A DNA stretch of 64,000 bases, taken from positions 414,824 to 478,823 of the forward strand of contig CAWBJP010000010.1 in NCBI GenBank assembly GCA_963789165.1, written 5' to 3'. Below the pieces are notes generated by a model that saw only the letters and a program-made list of their open reading frames with translations, was not told the origin of the DNA and ran no database searches. Below are positions 16,480 through 25,331 of this stretch, piece by piece. Numbering within the stretch: the stretch's first letter is position 1; each line of letters opens with the position of its first letter. The translations under genes and the position numbers were made by a program. This stretch comes from CAWBJP01 sp963789165 (GTDB taxonomy: Bacteria; Actinomycetota; Acidimicrobiia; IMCC26256; BP-133).

Positions 16480-17850
16480 GTGTCGATGGTCACGGTCACT
16501 CAGGCATACCGGTTTGCACTGGATCCCTCACCGGCTCAGGTCCGGGCGTTGGCCAGTCACGTCGGAGCGGCCCGGTTCTGTTTCAACTGGGGCCTGTCGC
16601 TAGTGAAGAGCCGCCTCGACGAAACGGCCGGTGGAGCCGACCTCGTGGTGCCATGGTCCTTGCCGGCGTTGCGCCGGGAGTGGAATCAGGCCAAGACGGA
16701 GGTAGCCCCGTGGTGGGCTGAGAATTCCAAGGAGGCGTACTCGTCGGGCTTGGATGCACTGGCTAGGGCGCTGGCGAACTTTTCGGACGGCAGGGCGGGT
16801 CGCCGACGTGGACGCCCTGCCGGCTTTCCGAGGTTCAAGAAGCGCGACCGGGGCGGCGAGTCGGTCCGATTCACGACCGGAGCGATCCGAGTCGAGGCCG
16901 ACCGCCACCACGTCACTCTCCCAAGGCTGGGAGCGATCCGCACCCACGAGTCCACCCGCAAGCTTGCCCGGCGGCTCGAGTCGGGCCAGGCCAGGATCCT
17001 TTCCGCCACCGTTCGACGAGTCGCCGGCCGGTGGTTCTGCTCCTTCACCGTCGAGGTCCACCGGGCTGAGCGACGCCCGGCCCATATCGGCGCCGGGGCA
17101 GCCCGGGTCGGGATCGACGTCGGTATCACCCGGCTGGCAGTGGTCGCAACACCGCAGGGGGAAATGGTGGCGGAGGTTACCAACCCCCGGGCGTTACGGA
17201 GAGCGCAAGTTCGGCTACGGCGAGCGGGTCGGAGACTGGCACGTTCCCAGCCCGGCTCGAAGCGCCGCTCCCGTAGACGGTCGCGGCTGGTCCACCTCCA
17301 CAGCCGAGTGAACAATGTCCGCCGTGACAGTCTGGCCAAGCTCACCACCACGCTTGCCTGCCGCCACGACATCATTGTCGTTGAGCACCTTCATGCCGAG
17401 GCCATGCGCCGAAGGGGAGGTGCCTACAAGAGGGGACTGAACCGGTCCCTGGCCGACGCCTCTCTCGCCGAGATCCGCCGGCTTCTCACCTATAAGTGCC
17501 TCTGGTACGGCTCCACCCTGGTCGAAGCCGAACCCTTCTACCTCTCCTCGAAGACCTGCTCAGCCTGCGGCACAGTCAGAACCACGCTGCGCCTCGACGA
17601 ACGACACTGGGTCTGCGACACGTGCAACACACGGCATGACCGCGACGTCAATGCGGCGATCAATCTGGCCCGGCTCTCAGCAGGCCACGGTACCGGGAGT
17701 GGCCCGGGAACCGGCCGGTTCCAACCGGCGAACGGACGGGGACACAACCATAAGACCCGGCGGCGCCGGGCAGGTGTGGAAGAACCGTCAACCCCGCAGC
17801 CCTCCCGGCATCAGACGGGGACCGCCAATCCGCAAGGAACGGCTGCCTAA
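16480..17850 (+). CDS. tnpB: TnpB (IS200/IS605-type RNA-guided nuclease), solo
   Basis: 456 residues. N-terminal helix-turn-helix region (QAYRFALDPSPAQV, FCFNWGLS), RuvC-I GIDVGITRLAV, RuvC-II IIVVEHLHAEAMR, four-Cys zinc finger (CSACG, CDTCN) and RuvC-III RHDRDVNAAINLAR are all intact, so the catalytic Asp-Glu-Asp set is complete. The C-terminal ~60 residues after RuvC-III are Gly/Arg-rich; the DNA there probably doubles as the guide-RNA scaffold. Start GTG 16480 or ATG 16486. No tnpA is present. The gene begins 42 bp after tRNA-Leu, outside the integrative element. Confidence 0.92.
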   Translation: MSMVTVTQAYRFALDPSPAQVRALASHVGAARFCFNWGLSLVKSRLDETAGGADLVVPWSLPALRREWNQAKTEVAPWWAENSKEAYSSGLDALARALANFSDGRAGRRRGRPAGFPRFKKRDRGGESVRFTTGAIRVEADRHHVTLPRLGAIRTHESTRKLARRLESGQARILSATVRRVAGRWFCSFTVEVHRAERRPAHIGAGAARVGIDVGITRLAVVATPQGEMVAEVTNPRALRRAQVRLRRAGRRLARSQPGSKRRSRRRSRLVHLHSRVNNVRRDSLAKLTTTLACRHDIIVVEHLHAEAMRRRGGAYKRGLNRSLADASLAEIRRLLTYKCLWYGSTLVEAEPFYLSSKTCSACGTVRTTLRLDERHWVCDTCNTRHDRDVNAAINLARLSAGHGTGSGPGTGRFQPANGRGHNHKTRRRRAGVEEPSTPQPSRHQTGTANPQGTAA

Positions 17851-18024
17851 TGGAGGTACAACTCCGCGAACTCTTGGGCAACGGTTCGAGTCCCTTCGCT
17901 CGGGTTTCGCGCGCGCAGCTGAGCACCCGATCCGCCGCCATGTGGGTGCCCGCACCGGCGTTGACAAGCATTGTTATGGAAGAGCCCTTCACGAAATCGG
18001 GTCGGGGCCCCGATCCCGCGCATG

Positions 18025-20670
18025 TCACATCGACCGGGCGGGCTGCCGGTCACCTAGGGCGTAGCGCATGGTCACCACCGTCTCCGGCGGGCCCCGGGTG
18101 ATCTCCACTTCGTCCATGAGTGGTTCGATGATGGCCAGTCCCGGGACTCCATCACCAAGGCGGGAGCCATTCCGCCACGGGCCGCGGTTCCGAACGGTGA
18201 TGGAGATGTCGCCATCGCGGCGGCCGTTGAGTTCGAGGATCGTCGGGTCGCCAGCGGGGGCGTGGCGGACCACGTTGGCGCAGGCCTCACCGGTGGCGAT
18301 GAGAACGTCGGAGATTTCCTCCTCGTTGGCGCCGCCTTCACGGAGCCAGCGGCGAACGACGTTCAGGAGGGGCTTCAGTGTCCCGGGCTGGGCCGGCAGC
18401 GAAAGCTGGAGCTCGTTTCCCAGGGCCAGATAGCGCACGGCGAGCAGGGCGGTGTCGTCCCGGCTGGTGCCCCCCAGCATCGCCCCGTCGAGGACGACAT
18501 CGCAGACCTTGTCGCAGTCGAGGTGGCCGATCATGCAGCTCCGCAGCCTCTCCAGGCCGTCATCGAGCGGGAGCTGCCGTCCTTCGACGAGGCCGTCGGT
18601 GTAGAGCAGCAGAGTCGAGCCTGGTTCGATGGTGACGGTCGTGTTCGTGTAGCCGGCATCGGGAAAGGCGCCGAGGGGGAGGCCGGAGCCACCCTGGAGG
18701 AAATCCGCCCGTCCGTCGGGCCGACAAAGCAGCGGCGGAAGATGGCCGGCGTTGGCCATGGTCAGCTCGCCGGTGCCGGGATCGAAGACCCCGAAAACGA
18801 GCGTGGCCATATGGTCGGGGTTGTCGACTTCCGTGAGGAGTTCGTTGAGCTTTTCCAGGATGGCAGCCGGTTGCCGGCCGTCCCGGGCGTAGGCCCGGAG
18901 GGAATTGCGCAGCTGCCCCATGAGCGAAGCGGCGCGGATTCCCTTGCCGACGACGTCGCCCATGGCCAGACCCACCGTGCCGTCGGGGAGGGCGATGACG
19001 TCGTACCAGTCTCCGCCGATGTCGACCCCCGCGCCGCCCGGGAGGTAACGGGCGGTCATGTCCATGCCCGGGACGAGTGGCAGGCGATCGGGGAGGAGGC
19101 TGTGCTGGAGCATCTGGGCCGCGGCCTGCTGGGCGGCGAACACTTCGGCGTTCTCCGCCGCGGTGGCGATCCGCCGGGCGAGGACTTCGGCGAGGTCGAG
19201 GTCATCGCGATCGAGGTGACGGCCGGAGGAGCGCTGCATGATCAAGGTCATCGCCCCCACGATCCGGTCCTGGCCCGGCAGGGGGACGATGACGGCACTC
19301 GTCACGAGCGGCTGCTCCGAAGGTGACGCCGAAGGGTGGAGAGCGGGGGCGAGGCAGTCGAGGTCGGCGCTGCCCGGTTCGAGGAGCTCCGGGCGGCCGG
19401 TCCGTATCACCCGGAGGATCGGGTGATCCGACTCCTCCGGATCGAGGGCTGGCCCCTGGTCGTCGCCCGAGCACGACGTCGGCTGTCCCCGCAGGACGGC
19501 CGCTGCCCGTCGTACCGACCCGCCGTCCTCCACGATATGGATGCAGCAGCCGTCGGCCAGGCGCGGTACCACCAGCTCCGGTACCTCGGTCAGCAAGGCA
19601 GCGAGGTCGAGGGACGTGGAGAGGAGCCGGCGCCCTGCCTCGGCCAGGATGGCGAGCCGCTGCCGCGCTTGCTCCTCTTGCTCCCGGGCCCGGCGTTCGG
19701 CGGCGTAGAGGCGGGCGTTCTGGACGGCCACGGCGGCGTGGGCGGCGATCCCGACGGCGATGCGTTCGTCCGATTCGCTGAAGCGCCCCACCTCGGCGTG
19801 TCCGAAGAAGAGCCCGCCGATGACGGTGCCCCGGGACACCACGGGCACAGCAAGGAAGCTGCCAAAGGTGTCGACCGGTACCCCCGACTGGCTGGAGCGA
19901 AGGTAGGAGTCCCCCGACTCATCCGAGACGTTGTAGAAGAAGGCCCCCAACTGGGCCGACGTCAGTTCCGTGGCCACGTCGGTGGCTCGCTGCACGACAT
20001 GGTCGAGTTCGAGGTCGGCGGCCAGCATCCGGCCCACCTCGTCCAACCGTTCGACGATTCGGGTCTCCTCCCGCAGGCGGGCTTCGGCCCGGCGGCGTTG
20101 GGCCAGGTGGGCCTCGTTGAGGCGCCAGTTGACCAGGCTGGCGAGGCTGATGCCGGTGATGAAGAAGGCGTGGATCCCCGCCCACTTCCACGGGTGGCTG
20201 ATTGCCGCCGGGTGGTTGAAGACGGAACCGGGATCGAGGGCGCCGAAGATCCCGTGGTGGACGAAGACATAGCCGACGGCGGCGAGAAAGGGCAGCCAAT
20301 CCTGGTAGAGGGAGACGACGACCACCATGACAAAGAAGTGGAAATGCATCTCGATCAGTCCGCCGGAGAGATGCACGAGCACCGCCGACGACGACAGCAG
20401 GCCAAGCGCCGCCGCCACGGTGCGCATCCGGCGCCGAAGCCCGGGAATGCTGGCGATGACGGCGGCCGTCGGAACAACCAGGCTTTCGGCCAGGCTGTGG
20501 ACCAGCGAGAAGCCCATGGTCAGGGCGACGATCGGGATCACGGCCGAGTGGAGCCAGAGCAGCACCACCACGCCCCGATGCCGACGGACCCACGACGCCT
20601 CCGGCAGGGTACCGCCCTGTGGCAGGAGGCCAAGGAGGCTTCGCCGCATACCGCTCTCTCCTATCGACAT
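18025..20670 (-). CDS. Membrane SpoIIE-type phosphatase with GAF and HATPase domains
   Basis: 881 residues. The N-terminal ~195 residues form five or six membrane segments, including the HFHFFVMVVVVSLYQDWLPF block seen in sensor proteins. Then a short coiled coil, two GAF domains (~215-330 and ~345-505), a PP2C/SpoIIE phosphatase (~520-715; GGDWYDVIALPDG, AMGDVVGKG, NAGHLPPLL, DDTALLAVR) and a C-terminal anti-sigma-type HATPase (~735-870; ATGEACANVVRHA, RNRGPWR). It likely senses a signal at the membrane and acts on a sigma/anti-sigma partner switch. ATG 20670; divergent from the Crp-like gene across a triple palindrome. Confidence 0.88.
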   Translation of the reverse strand: MSIGESGMRRSLLGLLPQGGTLPEASWVRRHRGVVVLLWLHSAVIPIVALTMGFSLVHSLAESLVVPTAAVIASIPGLRRRMRTVAAALGLLSSSAVLVHLSGGLIEMHFHFFVMVVVVSLYQDWLPFLAAVGYVFVHHGIFGALDPGSVFNHPAAISHPWKWAGIHAFFITGISLASLVNWRLNEAHLAQRRRAEARLREETRIVERLDEVGRMLAADLELDHVVQRATDVATELTSAQLGAFFYNVSDESGDSYLRSSQSGVPVDTFGSFLAVPVVSRGTVIGGLFFGHAEVGRFSESDERIAVGIAAHAAVAVQNARLYAAERRAREQEEQARQRLAILAEAGRRLLSTSLDLAALLTEVPELVVPRLADGCCIHIVEDGGSVRRAAAVLRGQPTSCSGDDQGPALDPEESDHPILRVIRTGRPELLEPGSADLDCLAPALHPSASPSEQPLVTSAVIVPLPGQDRIVGAMTLIMQRSSGRHLDRDDLDLAEVLARRIATAAENAEVFAAQQAAAQMLQHSLLPDRLPLVPGMDMTARYLPGGAGVDIGGDWYDVIALPDGTVGLAMGDVVGKGIRAASLMGQLRNSLRAYARDGRQPAAILEKLNELLTEVDNPDHMATLVFGVFDPGTGELTMANAGHLPPLLCRPDGRADFLQGGSGLPLGAFPDAGYTNTTVTIEPGSTLLLYTDGLVEGRQLPLDDGLERLRSCMIGHLDCDKVCDVVLDGAMLGGTSRDDTALLAVRYLALGNELQLSLPAQPGTLKPLLNVVRRWLREGGANEEEISDVLIATGEACANVVRHAPAGDPTILELNGRRDGDISITVRNRGPWRNGSRLGDGVPGLAIIEPLMDEVEITRGPPETVVTMRYALGDRQPARSM

Positions 20671-20700
20671 ACGGCAGTGCAGACGGGTCCTGGGGTTCAG

Positions 20701-20757
20701 GTACGCTACCGTACGGCGAGCGTACGTTAGCGTACGAAGAGTGTACGATAGCGTACA
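20701..20757. promoter_or_regulatory. Three tandem palindromic operators with 21-bp period
   Basis: GTACG-N4-CGTAC occurs at 20701-20714 (spacer CTAC), 20722-20735 (TTAG) and 20743-20756 (ATAG). Starts are exactly 21 bp apart, about two helical turns, so bound dimers would lie on one DNA face. The array fills the 111-bp gap between the divergent phosphatase and Crp-like genes. The Crp-like protein is the likely binder, though the half-site is unlike the Crp consensus. Confidence 0.75.
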
Positions 20758-20781
20758 TGACTTGGCAAGGGAGCTGAAACG

Positions 20782-21486
20782 GTGAGGATCATGCTCGCAC
20801 TCGAGCCCAAGGAGCGTGAGCGACTCCTCGCCGCCACCTCACCGGTCTCGCTGGAGTCCAAGCAGATCCTCCTCAACGGTGGCGAACACATCGACACCGT
20901 CTACTTTCCCGACAACGCCGTCGTGTCGGTCCTCATCACCATGGACGACGGCGCCACCGTCGAAGTGGCCAATATCGGCAACGAGGGGATCGTCGGCGTC
21001 TCCGCCTTCCTGGGCGTCGACACCCTCGGCCCCCGGGAGTCCTATCAGGTCGAGGTCCCCGGTCAGGCCCGAGCCATGGACGTCGCCACCTTCCTCAAGG
21101 CCGCCGGACGGGACCCGCTGCGGAGCCTCGTCGAGCATTACGTCCAGGCGCAGTTCATCCAGGTCGCCCAGCGGATGGCCTGCGTCGCCCTCCACTCCAT
21201 CCCCGAACGGTGCAGCCGCTGGCTGCTCCTGACCCACGACCGCGTGGGCGACCGCGAGTTTCCCTTGACGCAGGAGTTCCTCGCTCAGATGCTCGGCGTC
21301 CGCCGCGCCTCGGTGTCGGTGGCGGCCGGCTCCCTCCAACACGCCGGGCTCATCAGCTACTCCCGGGGCCGGGTGACCATCATCGATCGGGAGGGTCTGG
21401 AGAACGCCGCCTGCGAGTGCTACGGCACCATCCGCACCGAGTTCGAACGGCTCCTCCCCCTACCCGGGGGACGTGGGCGCTCGTGA
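20782..21486 (+). CDS. Crp/Fnr-family transcriptional regulator
   Basis: 234 residues from GTG 20782 (GGGAG upstream; ATG 20791 also possible). Residues ~10-125 are a cyclic-nucleotide-binding-like beta barrel (FPDNAVVSVLITMDDGATVE, GNEGIVGVSAFLG). The C-terminal winged helix is FPLTQEFLAQMLGVRRASVS. No Cys cluster for Fe-S is seen in the N-terminus. The stop overlaps the next gene by 4 bp (GTGA). Likely regulates itself and the divergent phosphatase through the triple palindrome. Confidence 0.87.
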   Translation: MRIMLALEPKERERLLAATSPVSLESKQILLNGGEHIDTVYFPDNAVVSVLITMDDGATVEVANIGNEGIVGVSAFLGVDTLGPRESYQVEVPGQARAMDVATFLKAAGRDPLRSLVEHYVQAQFIQVAQRMACVALHSIPERCSRWLLLTHDRVGDREFPLTQEFLAQMLGVRRASVSVAAGSLQHAGLISYSRGRVTIIDREGLENAACECYGTIRTEFERLLPLPGGRGRS

Positions 21487-22718
21487 GCGCCCGTCCCAAC
21501 CATCGCCGGCTTGATATCCGTCAACTGCTGGAGGCCGTGGAAGGCTCACCCCCGATCGATTCGGTGGACGTGCTCGCCGCCGAGCTTCGGCAGCTGATCG
21601 ATGCCCGCCACGTGAGCCTGCTCATCGCCAACCTCAGCGGAAACGCCGTCATGCGCCTCTCCCATGTGACGGCTGACAGCGGGAGGGATGGCCGGAACGA
21701 GCGGGCCGAGTCGCTTCCTCTTCCCGGCTCGATCTATGAGCAGGTCCTGTTCTCCCAGGAGTTGGCGGTCATCGGGGAAGCTGGTAGCTGGCTCGTGCTG
21801 TTGCCCGTCACCGAGCGGGGGGACGCCATCGGGCTCCTGGAACTCTCCCTGCCCCACCCACCGGACCCCGAGACCGTCGCCTACCTGGTGTCCGCGGCCC
21901 ATGCCCTGGCCTACGTCCTCATCGCATCACGCCGCCACACCGACGTCTTCGAGTGGGGCCAGCGCGACCGTCCGTTCTCTCTCTCGGCGGAGATCCAACG
22001 CCGGCTGCTCCCTTCCTCCTACACCGTGGAGGGGGGAGCGTTCACGCTCGCCGGCTGGCTCGAGCCCGCCAGCACGGTGGGCGGCGACACCTTCGACTAC
22101 TCGCTCGAGCGGGAGTACCTGTACGCGTCGATCACCGACGCCATGGGCCATTCAAACGAAGCCGCAATGCTCGCCACGCTGACCGTCGGCAGCCTCCGTA
22201 ACAGTCGGCGGGGTCGGGCATCGCCAGCGCAACAGGCCAACGACGCCAACGCCGCCCTGCTGGCTGGGGCACGGCCCGACCAGTTCGTGACCGGACAGCT
22301 GATCCGCGTCCGTCTGGCGGACGGCGTCATCGAGTTCGTGAACGCCGGCCACCCGCCGCCCTACCGGATCCGAGGGGCGCAGGCCGCCGCGCTCGACGTC
22401 CTCATCGCACCTCCCCTCGGCATCACCGAGATCCCGTACGAGACACAAGAGTTCCGCCTGGAGCCGGGCGACCGCCTCCTGCTCCTGACCGACGGATTCA
22501 TCGAACGCAACGCAGTCGTCGATCTCCCCGGGATCCTGACCGGCACTGAAACCCGCCACCCTCGCGAAGTGGTCCGCGAACTCGCCGCCAGCATCCTTCA
22601 GGTCACGGGCGGCAAGCTCCAGGACGACGCCACCGTGGTCTGCATCGACTGGTACGGCCCCGACCGCGAGCGCAAGGCGATCGGCGGCGCCAGCCGGGAA
22701 CGAGCGACCGACACCTGA
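21483..22718 (+). CDS. SpoIIE-type serine phosphatase with GAF-like sensor
   Basis: About 411 residues. GTG 21483 overlaps the Crp-like stop. The first ~150 residues look like a GAF-type sensor (LIDARHVSLLIANLSG, LLELSLPHPPDPE). The rest is a SpoIIE phosphatase (SAEIQRRLLPSSYTVEG, GGDTFDYSLE, ITDAMGHSNEA, NAGHPPPYRI, LLTDGFIER, DDATVVCIDW). It lacks the HATPase module of the divergent protein, so the two may be paired components of one partner-switching pathway. Confidence 0.87.
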   Translation: MSARPNHRRLDIRQLLEAVEGSPPIDSVDVLAAELRQLIDARHVSLLIANLSGNAVMRLSHVTADSGRDGRNERAESLPLPGSIYEQVLFSQELAVIGEAGSWLVLLPVTERGDAIGLLELSLPHPPDPETVAYLVSAAHALAYVLIASRRHTDVFEWGQRDRPFSLSAEIQRRLLPSSYTVEGGAFTLAGWLEPASTVGGDTFDYSLEREYLYASITDAMGHSNEAAMLATLTVGSLRNSRRGRASPAQQANDANAALLAGARPDQFVTGQLIRVRLADGVIEFVNAGHPPPYRIRGAQAAALDVLIAPPLGITEIPYETQEFRLEPGDRLLLLTDGFIERNAVVDLPGILTGTETRHPREVVRELAASILQVTGGKLQDDATVVCIDWYGPDRERKAIGGASRERATDT

Positions 22719-22742
22719 TTCAGACCCCGGCTATCGGCGGCG

Positions 22743-23903
22743 TCAGCCCCGCAGGACGGCGGCGACCTCCGGGAAGGTGATCCACTCGGGGATGTCGTCG
22801 CCCGAGGCGAGCAGGGCGCGCAGGTCGGTTCCGCTGACGGTGCGGGTCTCCGCCCCCGGAGGGACCTCGGTGGCGGGCACGTAGCGGTCGAGGCCCGGGA
22901 CGTAGGTCAGCGCCGGGAAAGCGACGGTGGTGATACCTGTCTCAGCCTCGTGGCGGAAGAGGATGTCCTGGGCCTCGTAGGGCTCGTAGAACGGCTTGCC
23001 GTCGCGGTCGGGGCCGGGGCTGGCGTGGTCGCGCCCGACGATGTAGTGGGTGCAGCCGAAGGTGCGCCGCAGGAGGGCGTTCCAGAGGGAGTCGCGGGGG
23101 CCGGACATGCGCATGGCCATCGGGATGGTGGCCAGCATGGCGCTGCCGGCCGGGTAGCGGTGCATGAGCGCTTGGTAGCAACGCACCCGGGTCACGGGAT
23201 CGACGTCGCCCGGCTTGGTCATGCCGACCACGGGGTGGAGCAGCAGCTTGGAGCCGGCCGATTCGGCCGCCTGACGGGTCAGCTCGAAATGGGCCCGGTG
23301 CATCGGGTTGCGGGTGTGGAAGGCGACGACACGGTCCCAGCCCCGGCGGGCGAACTCGGCCCGCACCTCGAGCGGCCCCGGCCGCAGCCCGCCGAAGTCG
23401 GGAGAGGACGGACGGCGGACCCCTTCGAGCCGGCCGCCGACGAAGAAGGGGTGGGTCTGCTCCAACAGATGGGCGACGCCCGGATGGAAGTCACTGGTCG
23501 TCCCGAAGACCGCTTCCGCCTCCACCCGGTGGTCGGGCGCCCAGACGTCGTCGACCCACAGCACGGCGAGGAGCGAACCGTCGTGGTCCCGGAGGGCGAG
23601 GCCGACGCCGGGCCGGAGGCGGCGGGCGACTCCAGCGGGGACGTCGAGCGTGATCGGCATGGGCCACAGCGTCCCGTCGGCCAGGCGCATGGTGGCGCAC
23701 ACCGACTCGTGGTCGGCCCGGCCGAGAAACCCGGTCAGGGGAGACATGGCGCCGGTGATGAGCAGGTCGAGGTCGCAGCGGGGCCGCGCCGTGATCTGCC
23801 ACTCGACCATGTGACGGGCCCGGGCTCGCAACTCGCGGCGCCGGGCGGGGGAGGCCAGCAGCGGTACCGGGAGCGGGATCGGAACGGCAGGTTGGAGGGT
23901 CAT
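22743..23903 (-). CDS. sat: Sulfate adenylyltransferase (ATP sulfurylase)
   Basis: 386 residues, the usual length of the homo-oligomeric Sat. The N-terminal PUA-like region holds LITGAMSPLTGFLG. Catalytic motifs are FHTRNPMHRAHFEL (ATP-binding), GMTKPGDVD, YIVGRDHASPG and SGTDLRALL. Reaction: ATP plus sulfate to APS plus pyrophosphate, in the cytoplasm. No APS kinase or reductase is adjacent, so assimilation and PAPS supply (for the sulfotransferase at the window start) must be completed elsewhere. Confidence 0.93.
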   Translation of the reverse strand: MTLQPAVPIPLPVPLLASPARRRELRARARHMVEWQITARPRCDLDLLITGAMSPLTGFLGRADHESVCATMRLADGTLWPMPITLDVPAGVARRLRPGVGLALRDHDGSLLAVLWVDDVWAPDHRVEAEAVFGTTSDFHPGVAHLLEQTHPFFVGGRLEGVRRPSSPDFGGLRPGPLEVRAEFARRGWDRVVAFHTRNPMHRAHFELTRQAAESAGSKLLLHPVVGMTKPGDVDPVTRVRCYQALMHRYPAGSAMLATIPMAMRMSGPRDSLWNALLRRTFGCTHYIVGRDHASPGPDRDGKPFYEPYEAQDILFRHEAETGITTVAFPALTYVPGLDRYVPATEVPPGAETRTVSGTDLRALLASGDDIPEWITFPEVAAVLRG

Positions 23904-23990
23904 CGCCCGCGCTGAGGCCTTCCCGTTCAGGACGGATGTCGGTGACGACTTCTGCGGCGGCCGGGAGATGTCCTGCGGGAGCGACCGGTG

Positions 23991-24368
23991 TTACTGCACC
24001 GCGATGAGATCGACCACGAAGACCAGCGTCTCGTTGGGCTTGATGACGCCGCCGGCACCCTGGCTGCCGTAGCCGAGGGCGGGCGGGATGACCAGGCGCC
24101 GGCGGCCGCCGACTTTCATGCCGGCCACGCCCTGGTCCCAGCCGCCGATGACCCGTCCGGCGCCGAGCTGGAACTTGAAGGTGTCGCCCCGATCCCAGGA
24201 GGCGTCGAACTGCGCCCGGGTGCTCCAGGCGTTGCCGGCGTAGTGGACTTCCACCGTCGACCCGGGGGTGGCCTCCGGTCCCTCGCCGACCTCGACGTCC
24301 TCGATGACAAGCTCTGCCGGCGGGGTTTCCCCCGGCGGCACGTATACGTGCGGTTTCTCGGTTCCCAT
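23991..24368 (-). CDS. FKBP-type peptidyl-prolyl cis-trans isomerase
   Basis: 125 residues from ATG 24368. Single FKBP domain: VEVHYAGNAW, FDASWDRGDTFKF, VIGGWDQGVAGMKVGG, RRLVIPPALGYG and the final LVFVVDLIAV. No signal peptide, so cytoplasmic. Accelerates proline isomerisation during folding. Longer upstream frames are not supported. Confidence 0.92.
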   Translation of the reverse strand: MGTEKPHVYVPPGETPPAELVIEDVEVGEGPEATPGSTVEVHYAGNAWSTRAQFDASWDRGDTFKFQLGAGRVIGGWDQGVAGMKVGGRRRLVIPPALGYGSQGAGGVIKPNETLVFVVDLIAVQ

Positions 24369-24486
24369 GGACCCGCACCCTAACAACCCCCTCCCGGTTG
24401 CCGGCGTTGCGGGAACGGGCCGGGCCTGCTCGAATGGGCTGCGCATGGGGCGGTGAACGTCCTCCTGGGGTGAAAGGACGGTCGTC

Positions 24487-24810
24487 ATGAAACGATCGCT
24501 ACTGGGGCTACTGCTTGCTCTCGTTCTCGGTGTCGCAGCCGTCGGCGCGGACGCGGGGCCGGCCCCCGCCGGCGCGTCCGAGGTGAGCGTGTCGCAGGTG
24601 CAGCCTGCGCACAACCACGGCGACGACGACGACAAGGACAAGGACAAGGGCAAGGGCAAGAAGAAGGACGGCGACGAGGACAAGGACGGCGACAAGGACA
24701 AGGACAAGGGGAAGGGCGGTCACCACGGCGACAAGGACGGCGACAAGGACCGCGACCGCGACGGTGACGGCCGCCGGTGCGTCGGCCTGATCGTCGTCTG
24801 CATCGGTTGA
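24487..24810 (+). CDS. Small secreted Asp/Lys-rich protein
   Basis: 107 residues. A clear signal peptide (MKRSLLGLLLALVLGVAAV, then ADAGPAPAGA) is followed by a His patch (PAHNHGDDDDK) and about 45 residues of alternating Asp, Lys and Gly, then a short hydrophobic end with two Cys (RRCVGLIVVCIG). ATG 24487 with GAAAGGACGG upstream. The Asp/Lys repeat and His patches suggest cation or mineral binding outside the cell; no family recognised. Followed by a hairpin terminator. Confidence 0.72.
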   Translation: MKRSLLGLLLALVLGVAAVGADAGPAPAGASEVSVSQVQPAHNHGDDDDKDKDKGKGKKKDGDEDKDGDKDKDKGKGGHHGDKDGDKDRDRDGDGRRCVGLIVVCIG

Positions 24811-24815
24811 GCTTT

Positions 24816-24853
24816 GGGCGCAGAGATGCCGGGTGACCGGTAGATCTGCGCCC
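24816..24853. terminator. Hairpin terminator
   Basis: GGGCGCAGA (24816-24824) pairs with TCTGCGCCC (24845-24853), between the convergent Asp/Lys-rich gene and the Usp gene. Confidence 0.55.
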
Positions 24854-24860
24854 CGCTCGG

Positions 24861-25319
24861 TCAGACGGTGCGGACCACCAGTACGGCGCAGGGGGCGTGG
24901 TGGGTGACGTGGTTGGGCACGCTGCCCAACAGCCGGCGGGCTCCCTGCATCCCCCGGTTGCCCACCACCAGCAGGTCGGCGTCGACCGCGTTGGCCGTCT
25001 GGCACAGGGCGGGACCGGGCGCCTCGGCGGTGACGTAGGTGTGCACCTTGAGCCCGGTGGCGGTCAGCTCCTCGGCCAGCTGCGCCAGGTTGTCCTTGGC
25101 GTCCTGGCGCATGGCGTCGATCACGTCCGCGGGCAGGGCGGCGGCCCCCACCTCGGGCACCGCCGCCATGGCCAGGGCGGGCGGCTGGCAGGCCCGGACG
25201 AGGTGCAACTCGGCCGAAGCCATCCGAGCCAGTCCGATCGCCACCCGCACCGCCTCGGCGGCGGTGGCGGACCCGTCGGTCCCTACGACGATGCGGGCGA
25301 ACACACCGCCACCGTACAA
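24861..25319 (-). CDS. Universal stress protein (UspA family)
   Basis: About 152 residues. Starts with the ARIVVGTDGSATA beta-strand/Asp motif and ends with the ATP-binding signature VVGNRGMQGARRLLGSVPNHV region and CAVLVVRTV, so it is the ATP-binding type. GTG 25304 (VFARIVVG) is an alternative start. Single-gene unit; role in stress survival inferred from the family. Confidence 0.87.
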   Translation of the reverse strand: MYGGGVFARIVVGTDGSATAAEAVRVAIGLARMASAELHLVRACQPPALAMAAVPEVGAAALPADVIDAMRQDAKDNLAQLAEELTATGLKVHTYVTAEAPGPALCQTANAVDADLLVVGNRGMQGARRLLGSVPNHVTHHAPCAVLVVRTV

Positions 25320-25331
25320 CGAGTGGGTCCG

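Noticed and set aside
17870..17905. GGTTCGAGTCCC near the end of the TnpB locus as a possible tRNA
   Set aside because: The T stem does not pair properly and no acceptor or anticodon arm is found upstream.
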